From Mangrovicoccus sp. HB161399 (GTDB lineage: Bacteria; Pseudomonadota; Alphaproteobacteria; Rhodobacterales; Rhodobacteraceae): DNA of 43,720 bases. The DNA is taken from NCBI RefSeq assembly GCF_013184745.1, contig NZ_JAATVU010000050.1, positions 1 through 43,720 of the forward strand. The letters run 5' to 3'. Both the position numbers and the translations under genes were made by a program. Position 1 is the stretch's first letter. Every line of letters starts with the position of its first letter. Positions 34,761-42,774 of this stretch are shown here, piece after piece. Below the pieces are notes generated by a model. That model ran no database searches. It was not told the DNA's origin and saw nothing but the letters and a program-made list of their open reading frames with translations.

Positions 34761-35480
34761 TCAGACATTGACCAGATGCGCGACCTCGGCGGCGCTTTCC
34801 TCCGCGGTGCGTCCGCGGCGGACGGTGCGCCCGCGCATCAGCACGCAATACTCGTCGGCGAAGGACCAGGCGAAGTCCAGGTACTGCTCGACGATGACGA
34901 TGGTCACCCCGAGTTCCGTCCGCACCCGGCGCAGCGCGTCCTCGATCTGCTGGACCACGTTGGGCTGGATGCCCTCGGTCGGCTCGTCGAGCAGCAGCAG
35001 CTTCGGCTGGCCCGCGAGCGCCCGGCCGATCGCCAGCTGCTGCTGCTCGCCGCCCGACAGCACCCCGGCCTTGCGGTGCCGGATCTGGTCGAGCTTGGGA
35101 AAGAGATCGAAGATGTGGCCGGGGATGCCTTTCGCGATCAGCCCCTTGCCGCGCCCGGCCAGCGCCGAGAGCCCGGTCATCAGGTTCTCCTCCACCGTCA
35201 GGTGCGGAAAGACGTGGCGGCCCTGCGGGACGTAGCCGATGCCGGCACGGGAGCGGTCATGCGACGCCTGCCTGGTGACGTCCTCGCCGTCGAGCCGGAT
35301 CGCGCCGGAGGTGGCCTTCTGCACGCCCATGATGGTCTTCAGCAGCGTCGTCTTGCCGACCCCGTTGCGGCCGATCAGCGCCAGCGCGCCGCCCTTTTCC
35401 ACGTCGAGATCGATGTCCCACAGCACCTGGCTCTGGCCGTAATGGGCGGCGACGCCCTGCATGTTGAGAAGGGATTCCAT
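34761..35480 (-). CDS. urtE: Urea ABC transporter ATP-binding protein UrtE
   Basis: A 239-residue LivF-like ATPase: Walker A GRNGVGKTT near residue 37, signature LSGGEQQQ, and Walker B LLLDEPTEGIQP, a wording typical of UrtE. ATG 35480 has AGGAG 8 nt upstream; the GTG at 35489 is less likely. Last gene of urtABCDE, ending 21 bp from the convergent response regulator. Confidence 0.93.
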   Translation of the reverse strand: MESLLNMQGVAAHYGQSQVLWDIDLDVEKGGALALIGRNGVGKTTLLKTIMGVQKATSGAIRLDGEDVTRQASHDRSRAGIGYVPQGRHVFPHLTVEENLMTGLSALAGRGKGLIAKGIPGHIFDLFPKLDQIRHRKAGVLSGGEQQQLAIGRALAGQPKLLLLDEPTEGIQPNVVQQIEDALRRVRTELGVTIVIVEQYLDFAWSFADEYCVLMRGRTVRRGRTAEESAAEVAHLVNV

Positions 35481-35485
35481 GGGTC

Positions 35486-36256
35486 TCACTCCTTTGCCCG
35501 GCCGAGATAGACCGCGGCGACTTCGGGATCGGCGCGGATCTCGTCGACCGTGCCCTGTTGCAGGAAGCGGCCCTGGTGCAGGACCGTGACCGTGCCGCCG
35601 AGCTCCTCGACGAAGGCCATGTCATGGTCGATCACCAGCACCGCGTGGCGGCCGAGCAGCGACTTCACCAGCTTGGCGGTCTTCGAGGTCTCGTTCGGCC
35701 CCATGCCCGCGGTCGGCTCGTCGAGCAGGATCAGCGGTGCGTCGGTGGCGACCACCATGCCGATTTCCAGCCACTGCTTCTCGCCATGGGCCAGGTCCGC
35801 GGCGAGCGTCTCGGCCCGGTCGGCCAGGCCAACCGTGTGGAGGATGCTCTCGACGCGCTGGACTTCCTCCGCCGCGCGCCGGTGGCTGAACGTGGTCCAC
35901 CAGCGGCGGTCCTTCGCAGCGGCGACGGCGAGGTTGTCGCGCACCGACAGGCTGGGCAGCACGCCCGGCGTCTGGAACTTGCGGCAGATGCCGCGGCGGA
36001 CGATCTCGTGCTCGGGGCGGCCGATGATCTCCTCGCCCATGAAGCGGACCGAGCCGGAGGCCGCCTGGACACGGCCGATCACCGTGTCGCAGAAGGTGGA
36101 TTTCCCGGCGCCGTTCGGCCCGATCAGGATGCGCAGCTCGCCGGGCTGGAGCGTCAGCGAGAAGCCGTCGATCGCCTTGAACCCGTCGAAATCTACCGTG
36201 ATGTCCGTGACTTCCAGAAGCGGCGTGCCGGGCTTGATCTCGGAATGAAAGGTCAT
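35486..36256 (-). CDS. urtD: Urea ABC transporter ATP-binding protein UrtD
   Basis: A 256-residue LivG-like ATPase. Walker A GPNGAGKST is near residue 45, the RRGICRKFQTPGVLPSLSV segment is typical of UrtD, the signature region LAHGEKQWLEIGMV replaces the usual LSGGQ as in UrtD proteins, and Walker B is LILLDEPTAGM. Its ATG overlaps the urtC stop (ATGA). Pairs with UrtE to drive urea import. Confidence 0.94.
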   Translation of the reverse strand: MTFHSEIKPGTPLLEVTDITVDFDGFKAIDGFSLTLQPGELRILIGPNGAGKSTFCDTVIGRVQAASGSVRFMGEEIIGRPEHEIVRRGICRKFQTPGVLPSLSVRDNLAVAAAKDRRWWTTFSHRRAAEEVQRVESILHTVGLADRAETLAADLAHGEKQWLEIGMVVATDAPLILLDEPTAGMGPNETSKTAKLVKSLLGRHAVLVIDHDMAFVEELGGTVTVLHQGRFLQQGTVDEIRADPEVAAVYLGRAKE

Positions 36257-37323
36257 TGGGCTTCCTCCAGCAGGGCGGCGTCGGGGGCGGAGGCGCGGTC
36301 GCGGCGGCGCTTCAGCAGGTCGTCGGCCAGCCCCGCCAGGCCGTTCGGCAGGAAGGTGACGACGAGGATGAAGACCAGGCCGAGCACGTAGAGCCAGGCT
36401 TCGGGCATGGCCGAGGAGACGATGTCCTTGGCGAAATTGACGATCAGCGCGCCGGCCACGGCGCCCCACAGGCTGTTGCGCCCGCCGACCGCGACCCAGA
36501 CGATCATCTCGATCGAGGGGACCACGCCGACGAAGGCGGGGGACACGACGCCGGCATGCAGCGTGAAGAGCGCGCCGCCGATCGAGGCGAAGACCGCCGA
36601 AAGCGCGAAGGCCACGACCTTGTAGGGGGTGGTGTCGTAGCCGAGGAAGCGGACGCGGTTCTCGCCGTCCCGGGTGGCGCGCAGGAGCGTGCCGTAGCGC
36701 GATGCCATCAGCCATTTGCTGCCTGCGAAGACGGCCACGAGAAGTCCGAGCGTCACCCAGTAGAGCGTGCGGTTGGCGCCGTCGGTGCCCAGCTCCATGC
36801 CGAAGAGCGTGGTGAAGCCGGTCAGGCCGTTATAGCCGCCCGTGGTGCTCTGCTGGCTCGTCAGCAGCGTCGCGAAGGTCAGTGCGACGGCCTGGGTGAT
36901 CAGCGCGAAATATACGCCCGCGATGCGGCGGCGGAACACGAGCCAGGCGAAGAGACCGGCGAAGGCGGCCGGGACCAGCACCACGGCGAGCAGGGCGAAC
37001 AGGGGGGACTGGAACGGCACCCACCACCAGGGCAGAGACATGACGCCGGACCATTCCATGAAGTCGGGCAGGTAGCCCGGGTCGAGCGAGACGAGCTTCA
37101 GGTACATGGCGATGGAATAGCCGCCGAGCCCGAAGAACACGCCCTGTCCGAGGGTCAGGATGCCGCCCTCGCCCCAGATCAGCACGATGCCGATGGCGAG
37201 GATGGCCATGGCCAGGAAGCGGCCGAGCAGGTTGAGGTCGTAGGAGGAGACGAGGGCGGGGGCGAGGACGGCCAGCGCGAGGACCGGGATCCAGGCGTGG
37301 CGCAGCAGCGGATGGTCGGTCAT
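36253..37323 (-). CDS. urtC: Urea ABC transporter permease UrtC
   Basis: A 356-residue LivM-like permease with about 9-10 membrane spans. The segment WGEGGILTLGQGVFFGLGGYSIAMYLKL (cited in part) near residue 50 and the FGMELGTDGANRTLYW region are characteristic of UrtC. It forms the channel with UrtB. The 3-nt gap to urtB and the overlap with urtD mark one operon. Confidence 0.94.
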   Translation of the reverse strand: MTDHPLLRHAWIPVLALAVLAPALVSSYDLNLLGRFLAMAILAIGIVLIWGEGGILTLGQGVFFGLGGYSIAMYLKLVSLDPGYLPDFMEWSGVMSLPWWWVPFQSPLFALLAVVLVPAAFAGLFAWLVFRRRIAGVYFALITQAVALTFATLLTSQQSTTGGYNGLTGFTTLFGMELGTDGANRTLYWVTLGLLVAVFAGSKWLMASRYGTLLRATRDGENRVRFLGYDTTPYKVVAFALSAVFASIGGALFTLHAGVVSPAFVGVVPSIEMIVWVAVGGRNSLWGAVAGALIVNFAKDIVSSAMPEAWLYVLGLVFILVVTFLPNGLAGLADDLLKRRRDRASAPDAALLEEAQ

Positions 37324-37326
37324 GGA

Positions 37327-38220
37327 TCAGCCCTCCAGGGCGCGGGAACGGGTTGCGACGACGCCCTGCGGCCGGAACTGCAGGAAGATGATGACAAAGA
37401 GCAGCATCAGGACCTGGCTCATCGAGACATCCAGGAAGATCTGCGAGAGCGCGGAGACGAGGCCGAGGATGATCGCGGCCGCGGTGGTGCCGACCATCGA
37501 GCCGAGCCCGCCCATGACCACGACGAGGAAGGCCGGGACGATGTAGCTCTGGCCGACCGAGGGGGTCACCGGGCCGAGCAGCGACAGGACCACGCCGGCA
37601 AGCCCGGCAATGCCGGTGCCGAGGCAGAACACGGCGAGGTCGACGCGGCGGGTGTTGATGCCCGAGGCGGCGGCCATCATCCGGTCCTGGTTCACGGCGC
37701 GCACCAGCAGGCCCAGCCGGGTGCGGGCGATCAGCAGGCCGAGGCCGGCCAGAACCGCCACGGCGACGGCGAGGATGAAGATCCGGGTCGAGGGGAAGTA
37801 GAGGCTGCCGAGGGCGAAGCCGGTGTTCAGCCAGTCGGGCGCGGTCACGCCGACGCCGATCGGCCCGAAGACCGAGCGGGCCGCCTGCTGCAGGATCAGG
37901 CTGACCCCCCAGGTGGCCAGGAGCGTGTCGAGCGGCCGCGAGGACAGCCGCCGGATCACGGTGACTTCCATCAGGCCGCCGACCACCGCCGCGCCGAGGA
38001 AGGCGACCGGCATGGCCACGAGAATGGCCGCGGGGCCGGGTACGATCAGGTAGGTCAGGTAGGCCAGGTAGCCGCCAAGCATCAGCATCTCGCCATGGGC
38101 CATGTTGATGACGCGCATCAGGCCGAAGCTGAGCGCGAGGCCGAGCGCGGCGAGGACGAAGAGCGAGGCAAGGGAGAAGCCGTTGAAGACCTGGCCCGCG
38201 AAGAGGGTTGCATCGAGCAT
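37327..38220 (-). CDS. urtB: Urea ABC transporter permease UrtB
   Basis: A 297-residue LivH-like permease with about 8 membrane spans. The segment FGLMRVINMAHGEMLMLGGY near residue 33 and the later LATWGVSLILQQAARSVFG are typical of UrtB. It lacks the long N-terminal extension found in some UrtB proteins. A terminator-like hairpin separates it from urtA upstream. Confidence 0.94.
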   Translation of the reverse strand: MLDATLFAGQVFNGFSLASLFVLAALGLALSFGLMRVINMAHGEMLMLGGYLAYLTYLIVPGPAAILVAMPVAFLGAAVVGGLMEVTVIRRLSSRPLDTLLATWGVSLILQQAARSVFGPIGVGVTAPDWLNTGFALGSLYFPSTRIFILAVAVAVLAGLGLLIARTRLGLLVRAVNQDRMMAAASGINTRRVDLAVFCLGTGIAGLAGVVLSLLGPVTPSVGQSYIVPAFLVVVMGGLGSMVGTTAAAIILGLVSALSQIFLDVSMSQVLMLLFVIIFLQFRPQGVVATRSRALEG

Positions 38221-38241
38221 GCCGGTGTCCTTTCGGGAGGG

Positions 38242-38274
38242 AAAAAATGGCCGCCCCGGGGGAATGGGGCGGCC
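38242..38274 (-). terminator. Terminator/attenuator between urtA and urtB
   Basis: On the minus strand a perfect 9-bp stem (GGCCGCCCC at 38274-38266, GGGGCGGCC at 38257-38249) is followed after one base by six Ts (38247-38242). Placed right after urtA, it probably stops most transcripts so that the binding protein is made in excess. Confidence 0.7.
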
Positions 38275-38282
38275 GGCCAGGA

Positions 38283-39479
38283 TCAGTTCGTCACGAAGCC
38301 GCAGGTCTTGCCCGGGAAGGTGAGGGCGTCATACGGTTCGGGCTCGATCGCCGCGTCCGAGGACCAGACGATCTCGAACTGGCCCTGGCTGTCCAGCTTG
38401 CCGACAAGCGCGGCCTGGCGCAGCGACTGGTTCGGCGAGAAGGAGACCGTGCCCATCGGCGTGTCGACGTCGAGCCCCACCGCGGCGGCACGCACGGCAT
38501 CGGTGTCGAAGCTGCCCGCGGCCTCGACGGCGGCCTTCCAGGCATAGACGTTCAGGTAGCCGTGCAGCATCGGGTCGGTGACGGCGGCATCTTCGCCGTA
38601 GAGCGTGCGGTAGGCTTGGACGAACTCGGCATTTGCCTCGGTGGGCAGGGTCTCGAAATAGTTCCAGGTGGCATAGGAGCCCGCGACCAGCGAGGCGCCC
38701 ATCGCCTGGGCTTCCTGCTCGGCGATGGAGAAGCTCATCACCTGGACCTTGTCGGGCCCCATGCCCGCGGCGGCCATCTGCTTGAAGAACGACACGTTGG
38801 AGTCGCCGTTGAGAGTGTTGAAGATGATGTCGGGCTTGGCCGCGCGGATCTTGGCGATCACGGCGGAGAAGTCGGTGCCGCCCAGCGGCACGTACTGCTC
38901 GCCCGCCAGAGCCAGCCCGTCCTCGGCGAGATGCTTCTTGACGATCAGGTTGGCCGTCCGCGGGAAGACGTAGTCGGAGCCGACCAGGAAGTAGCTCTGC
39001 TTGCCTTCCGCCTTGGCCCAGTCATAGGCCGGCAGGATCTGCTGGTTCGGCTGGGCGCCGGAATACATGATGTTGGGCGAGCACTCGTTGCCCTCGAACT
39101 GCACCGGATACCACAGGAGGCTGTCCGCGCGCTCGAAGACCGGCAGCATCGCCTTGCGCGAGGCCGACGTCCAGCCGCCGAAGACGGTGGCGACATCGTC
39201 GTTCTGGATCAGCTTCGAGGCCTTCTGCGCGAAGATCGCCGGGTCCGAGGCGCCGTCCTCGACCACCGCCTCGATCTGGCGGCCCATCACGCCGCCCGCG
39301 GCGTTGATCTCGTCGATCGCCATGACTTCGGCGTTCTTCACGGTGACTTCGCTGATCGCCATCGTGCCCGAAAGCGACTGCAGCACGCCGACGGCGACTG
39401 CGTCCTCGGCATGGGCGGCGGTGACGGCAAGCGCGATCGTTGCGGCGCCGCAGAGCGCGCCGGTTGCGGAATTCTTCAT
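38283..39479 (-). CDS. urtA: Urea ABC transporter substrate-binding protein UrtA
   Basis: A 398-residue periplasmic binding protein with a signal peptide (residues 1-24, AHA|ED). Family-specific stretches are LSGTMAISEVTVKNAEVMAIDEIN, FGGWTSASRKAMLPVFE, LLWYPVQFEGNECSPNIMYSGA and NTLNGDSNVSFFKQM, all typical of UrtA rather than general branched-chain amino-acid binders. AAAAGGA lies about 8 nt before ATG 39479. First gene of urtABCDE, with its promoter in the 115-bp gap behind the MipA-like gene. Amide-binding FmdD is the closest alternative. Confidence 0.94.
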   Translation of the reverse strand: MKNSATGALCGAATIALAVTAAHAEDAVAVGVLQSLSGTMAISEVTVKNAEVMAIDEINAAGGVMGRQIEAVVEDGASDPAIFAQKASKLIQNDDVATVFGGWTSASRKAMLPVFERADSLLWYPVQFEGNECSPNIMYSGAQPNQQILPAYDWAKAEGKQSYFLVGSDYVFPRTANLIVKKHLAEDGLALAGEQYVPLGGTDFSAVIAKIRAAKPDIIFNTLNGDSNVSFFKQMAAAGMGPDKVQVMSFSIAEQEAQAMGASLVAGSYATWNYFETLPTEANAEFVQAYRTLYGEDAAVTDPMLHGYLNVYAWKAAVEAAGSFDTDAVRAAAVGLDVDTPMGTVSFSPNQSLRQAALVGKLDSQGQFEIVWSSDAAIEPEPYDALTFPGKTCGFVTN

Positions 39480-39541
39480 GGGTCCGTCCTTTTCCCTGTC
39501 GGTGGAGGCTGCGCCGGGCGGTGCCCTGCGCCATGTCCCGG

Positions 39542-39588
39542 AGACTAGGGAAAGCCGCCGCGGGGCGGTATGGACCGAAAGGGGTATG
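39542..39588 (-). promoter_or_regulatory. Candidate urtA promoter with direct-repeat activator site
   Basis: Reading on the minus strand, CATACC occurs at 39588-39583 and 39572-39567, repeated with a 16-bp period. A possible -10 box TAGTCT lies at 39547-39542, so the nearer repeat would overlap the -35 position. Direct repeats in this place fit activation by a LuxR/NarL-type regulator such as that at 33840. Inference. Confidence 0.4.
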
Positions 39589-39594
39589 CGGGGG

Positions 39595-40359
39595 CTACCA
39601 GGCGCGGGCGGCGCCGATCCCGGCATAGACCTGGTCGCGCGACAGCACCGCCGGGCTGTCCGCCGCCTCGCCCAGCAGCCGCGAATACATGAAGCCCGCG
39701 CCGACCGCCCAGCGTTCGCTGACCGGCTGGACATAGATCGCGGTCAGCCGCGCGTCGCGCCAGCCCCCGCCGGCGGCATGGTCCTGCGCCGGGTCGGAGA
39801 AATAGGCGTCCATGTAGTTCTGCGAGGCCCAGCTGGCCGCCAGCCCCAGCCCCAGCGCGGCATGGCGTCCGACCGGCAGCCAGCGCCGCAGGTTGACGTC
39901 GATGACATGGCCGTCATGGACCCCGGCCGCATCCTGCAGCAGGCCGATGCCGGTACGCCAGCGGTCGCGCGGATCGGGCCCGCCGGTTTCCCAGGCGAGG
40001 AAGCCGCCGAGATCGACCGACATGCCGATGTCGGGCAGCGGATCGCCGCGGTCGTCCTCGGCGTCGCTGCGGCCGAAGCGCAGGATGCCCGCCGGGCCGG
40101 CCTGCAGGTGCGGATGGCCGGCGAGGTTCACCGACAGGTAGTTCGCCTCGAGGCTGACATAGCGGCGGCCGAAGCTCCTGCGCGCCGCCGGAACCACCGC
40201 CCAGACATTGCCGTCGGCCCCGACATAGCCCGGGCCCGCGCCGGTGCCCAGGATCACGTAATCGGGGAAGTTCGGCAGGTCGAGGACCGGCCCCTCGGCC
40301 CGCGCCGGGGCGGCGGCAAGCGCGGACAGGGTGGCGAGGATGGCGGCGGAACGTCTCAT
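39595..40359 (-). CDS. MipA/OmpV-family outer-membrane protein
   Basis: A 254-residue predicted outer-membrane beta-barrel. A signal peptide (residues 1-21, ARA|EG) is followed by alternating polar and hydrophobic strands with many Gly and aromatic residues. The start of the mature part (LPNFPDYVILGTGAGPGYVG) and the closing strands match the MipA/OmpV pattern, though the final residue is Trp rather than Phe. MipA relatives scaffold murein enzymes in E. coli, but most homologues have no known role. It lies upstream of urtA on the same strand with a 115-bp gap. Confidence 0.78.
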   Translation of the reverse strand: MRRSAAILATLSALAAAPARAEGPVLDLPNFPDYVILGTGAGPGYVGADGNVWAVVPAARRSFGRRYVSLEANYLSVNLAGHPHLQAGPAGILRFGRSDAEDDRGDPLPDIGMSVDLGGFLAWETGGPDPRDRWRTGIGLLQDAAGVHDGHVIDVNLRRWLPVGRHAALGLGLAASWASQNYMDAYFSDPAQDHAAGGGWRDARLTAIYVQPVSERWAVGAGFMYSRLLGEAADSPAVLSRDQVYAGIGAARAW

Positions 40360-40938
40360 GGCGGTGTCTCCCCTCGATGCGGCCCGGCAGGCAGGAAAGC
40401 CGATCCGCAGCCGCGGGGCCGGAGCCGGGCGGGTCGGCAGTCCCCGGCGGTCGGCAGCCCGGCCGGGGCAGGGATCCTGCCGGCGCCGGTTCCGGCGGCT
40501 AGGTGCCAGGGGCAGGCCCCGGCGCTGCCGACCGGCCCGGCAGTCCGGCCCGGAGCGCCCCGCCGTCCGCCCGGATCCGTCCGGCTGCATCGCGCGGCAC
40601 GGGGGGCTCCGCTGCAGCCCGCGGGCATGGACGGGGAATGGACAGATCTCATCTCGGGCCTTTCCGCGCCCCGTTCCGGAGACGCAGCTGGTGCATGGCT
40701 ATTCAAGCAGGGGAGCCGCGTCCGACCCTACGGTCAACTGCCTCGGGGCCCGCCCGCGATTTCGCCGCAGGACTCGGCACTTGGGGGCGGCCGCCCCGGG
40801 AGGATCAGCAGTCCCCCGGCTTAGGTCATGTCGGTCCGAGTCTGACCTCGGGTACCATCCAAGTTTCAATGACTTCCGGTATTTCTAGCCACCGTTTGCA
40901 GCTTTCGGAAATCGGCGTAGCTCACATTCCCGTTTCGT
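40360..40938. other. Intergenic region with a tRNA 3'-end-like fragment
   Basis: 579 bp between the MipA-like gene and the integrase. GC-rich chance frames and small hairpins only (for example GGGGCGGCCGCCCC near 40784), apart from the tRNA-like fragment at 40830-40857. The last ~80 bp before the integrase are noticeably less GC-rich, as is the integrase region. Confidence 0.5.
40830..40857 (+). other. tRNA 3'-end-like fragment, candidate att core
   Basis: The sequence can form a T-arm (stem GTCGG/CTGAC around loop TCCGAGT), followed by a 7-nt acceptor half CTCGGGT, discriminator A and CCA. No matching 5' acceptor half (ACCCGAG) or anticodon arm lies upstream. The T-loop has C where T55 is normal. 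Many integrases use tRNA 3' ends as attachment sites, and an integrase gene ends 81 bp away. Chance resemblance is possible. Confidence 0.35.
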
Positions 40939-41994
40939 TCATTCTCTGTTCGTTCCGCGCTCGCGCCGCATCTGGGCATTGCGCGACATCAGCAGTCGGT
41001 TCGCCCGGCGCCGGTAATAGGCGATGGTTTCCGGCGTCTGGTTCGTGATGGCCTGGATCTCAGCCTCAGAGCACCCGGCCTCGGCGAGCTGGACAATCGC
41101 CAGCTTGCGGAGACCATGCAGCGTGAACGGCTTTGCAGCTTCGCCCATCGTCTTCCGCCAGTCGCGGAACTGCTTTTCGACGGCATCGTAGCCCAGCGGC
41201 TCGCTCAGGTTCTTGGCTAGGACGAAGGTGCCGCGCTTCTGGATGGTGGCGAGGTAGTCAGACAGAGACGGCGGGCAGAACACCTCCCACGTCTCTCCGC
41301 CCTTCTGGTCGATCACGGTCATGCTGTCGCCGGCGAAACGCTCCCAGCGCGTCAGCACGGCGGCGCCCGGGCGCTCACCGCGGCCGAGGATCAGTCGGGC
41401 GAGGTTGCGCACGTCTTCCGGCGCTTTATCGAGTTTGGCAACCATCCACTCCGGCCACGGCTCGAACGGGCGGCTTGTTTCAAAGAGGTCGAGCCCCTCG
41501 GCCGGGTTTTCTCCAAGGCTCCAGCGCAGCTTCTTGTTTCCGTAGTTCCAGAGCAGCTTGACCACCTGGACGAAGTGGTCCGCCTTGCGCGGCGTGCCGC
41601 TGTACTTGTCATGCACGGCGCGCAGGCGCTGGTGGGTCAGGCTTTTCACCGCCAGGTCGGCGTTCTTCTCGAGAATCCATTCCATCGTACGCCGGTAGCT
41701 GACCTTGGTGCTGTCGGCGAGCTTGCGCTGGATCCGCTGATCCTTCCGCCACTCGATCACGAGGTCCCGCCAGGTCTTCTCCGGCTTCTTCGGCTTCTGC
41801 ACGTCGTGCAACCCGGCTTCGCACTTCCAGTACAGCTCCAGCAGCCTGCCGGTGTCGCCCTTCCAGTCCAGTCGGATTGTCCGCTCCTTGCGCTTTCCGC
41901 CTTCTGTCCACGTGATGCGGTGCCGTGGCTCGAACTCGCCGGCGCGCGGGTTCTTCTTCCATTCGAGACGCGGCAGATCAGGGCGGCGGGTCAT
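40939..41994 (-). CDS. Phage-type tyrosine integrase
   Basis: A 351-residue integrase. An N-terminal DNA-binding region (KNPRAGEFEPRHRITWTEGGK) is followed by a core-binding domain (about 70-190) and a catalytic domain with the Arg in GERPGAAVLTRWE, the HGLRK motif, and a C-terminal Tyr in ETIAYYRRRANRL. It heads away from the left boundary of the remnant and probably inserted the island. The excisionase-like gene overlaps it upstream (ATGA). Its lower GC content than the flanking cargo suggests a separate origin. Confidence 0.9.
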   Translation of the reverse strand: MTRRPDLPRLEWKKNPRAGEFEPRHRITWTEGGKRKERTIRLDWKGDTGRLLELYWKCEAGLHDVQKPKKPEKTWRDLVIEWRKDQRIQRKLADSTKVSYRRTMEWILEKNADLAVKSLTHQRLRAVHDKYSGTPRKADHFVQVVKLLWNYGNKKLRWSLGENPAEGLDLFETSRPFEPWPEWMVAKLDKAPEDVRNLARLILGRGERPGAAVLTRWERFAGDSMTVIDQKGGETWEVFCPPSLSDYLATIQKRGTFVLAKNLSEPLGYDAVEKQFRDWRKTMGEAAKPFTLHGLRKLAIVQLAEAGCSEAEIQAITNQTPETIAYYRRRANRLLMSRNAQMRRERGTNRE

Positions 41995-42203
41995 GCGTCG
42001 AACTCAGGCTCCTGCGGCTTGGCTGCATCTCCAGACAGGATTGCCTCGATCTGCGCGACTCGCCAGCGTTCGTGATGCCCGAGCCGCACCGGGCTGGGCA
42101 GGGCACCGGCAGACACCAGCCGCCGGAACTCGGCGCAAGGCATGTCGAGCATGGCTGCCGCTGTCTTGTCGGTAACGGCGAGGGGCTGGTGGCGGGCGGT
42201 CAT
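41991..42203 (-). CDS. Excisionase/AlpA-like DNA-binding protein
   Basis: A 70-residue protein with one winged-helix-like helix-turn-helix of the MerR/AlpA type: DKTAAAMLDMPCAEFRRLVSAGALPSPVRLG, with WRVAQIEAIL as the closing helix. Its position just upstream of the integrase, overlapping by 4 nt, fits a recombination directionality factor. It also overlaps the gene before it by 4 nt. Confidence 0.75.
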   Translation of the reverse strand: MTARHQPLAVTDKTAAAMLDMPCAEFRRLVSAGALPSPVRLGHHERWRVAQIEAILSGDAAKPQEPEFDA

Positions 42204-42577
42204 GCGCCATCCTCCCGTTCAGGCAGCAGCCCTGCCAGCTTGAGCGCCTCGATGTCGCGCAGGATTGTCGTCAGCGGCGCGTCGAGCGCCGCCGCGATTT
42301 GCGTCGGCGGTGTCGCAGGGTCGCGCTGCCTGGCGGCCAGCACGGCCTCCCGGCGGGCGCGCCGCAGCTTGCTGCCGTCGCCCTTGGCGCGGCGGACGAC
42401 GTCCGGGGTGAGAACGTAGACCCGCCCGCAGCGCGTGTTGTGCTCGGCGACGATCCGGCGCTGGAATTCCGCCGGCGTCTCCTTCGCGCGCTCGTCTTCC
42501 GGTTCCGGCGGCCGGTGGCGGATCAGGCTCTGCTCGAGCTCGGCGAAGAACGCGCCGATCGGGGACATGCCTGCCAT
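42200..42577 (-). CDS. Phage-associated protein with C-terminal helix-turn-helix, unknown role
   Basis: A 125-residue charged protein. The C-terminal part TPPTQIAAALDAPLTTILRDIEALKLAGLL looks like a DeoR/ArsR-type winged helix; the N-terminal part is helical and acidic. Its ATG shares one base with the stop of the preceding 65-residue gene (TGATG), indicating translational coupling. I do not recognise the family; a regulator of the integrated element is plausible. Confidence 0.6.
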   Translation of the reverse strand: MAGMSPIGAFFAELEQSLIRHRPPEPEDERAKETPAEFQRRIVAEHNTRCGRVYVLTPDVVRRAKGDGSKLRRARREAVLAARQRDPATPPTQIAAALDAPLTTILRDIEALKLAGLLPEREDGA

Positions 42578-42774
42578 CAGATCAGCCCTTTCCCGATCGC
42601 CATGTCCTCGCCGATCGTCAGGATGGCGAGGCTGCCGGTCGTCTTCTCGATGCGGACCGAGCTGCGCGGCAGCTGCACGGCGTCTTCCCGGTCGCCGCTG
42701 GTGCTGACCCAGATGTGCGATTGGGACCGAAGGTGGATCTGGATTTCGATCTCGATGATGTCGGTTGTCGTCAT
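42577..42774 (-). CDS. Small phage-associated protein, unknown
   Basis: A 65-residue protein starting MTTTDIIEIEIQIHLRSQSH, with a beta-rich look and no transmembrane segment. First gene of the minus-strand set that ends with the integrase, coupled to the next gene through TGATG. The start codon lies on the CATG also used, on the opposite strand, by the methylase-like stump, and only a weak ribosome-binding site is visible, so the upstream DNA may have been replaced. Confidence 0.55.
   Translation of the reverse strand: MTTTDIIEIEIQIHLRSQSHIWVSTSGDREDAVQLPRSSVRIEKTTGSLAILTIGEDMAIGKGLI

Noticed and set aside
36256-38547. A 763-residue plus-strand open frame with many Asp, Glu, His and Gln
   Set aside because: Antisense to urtC and urtB; the polar repeats reflect reversed hydrophobic codons.
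40782-40857. A complete tRNA gene
   Set aside because: The T-arm and acceptor 3' half can be drawn, but no matching 5' acceptor, D-arm or anticodon stem is present upstream.
42299-42772. Upstream part of the long plus-strand frame that contains the methylase-like stump
   Set aside because: It is antisense to two coupled minus-strand genes and shows no family sequence until about 42773.
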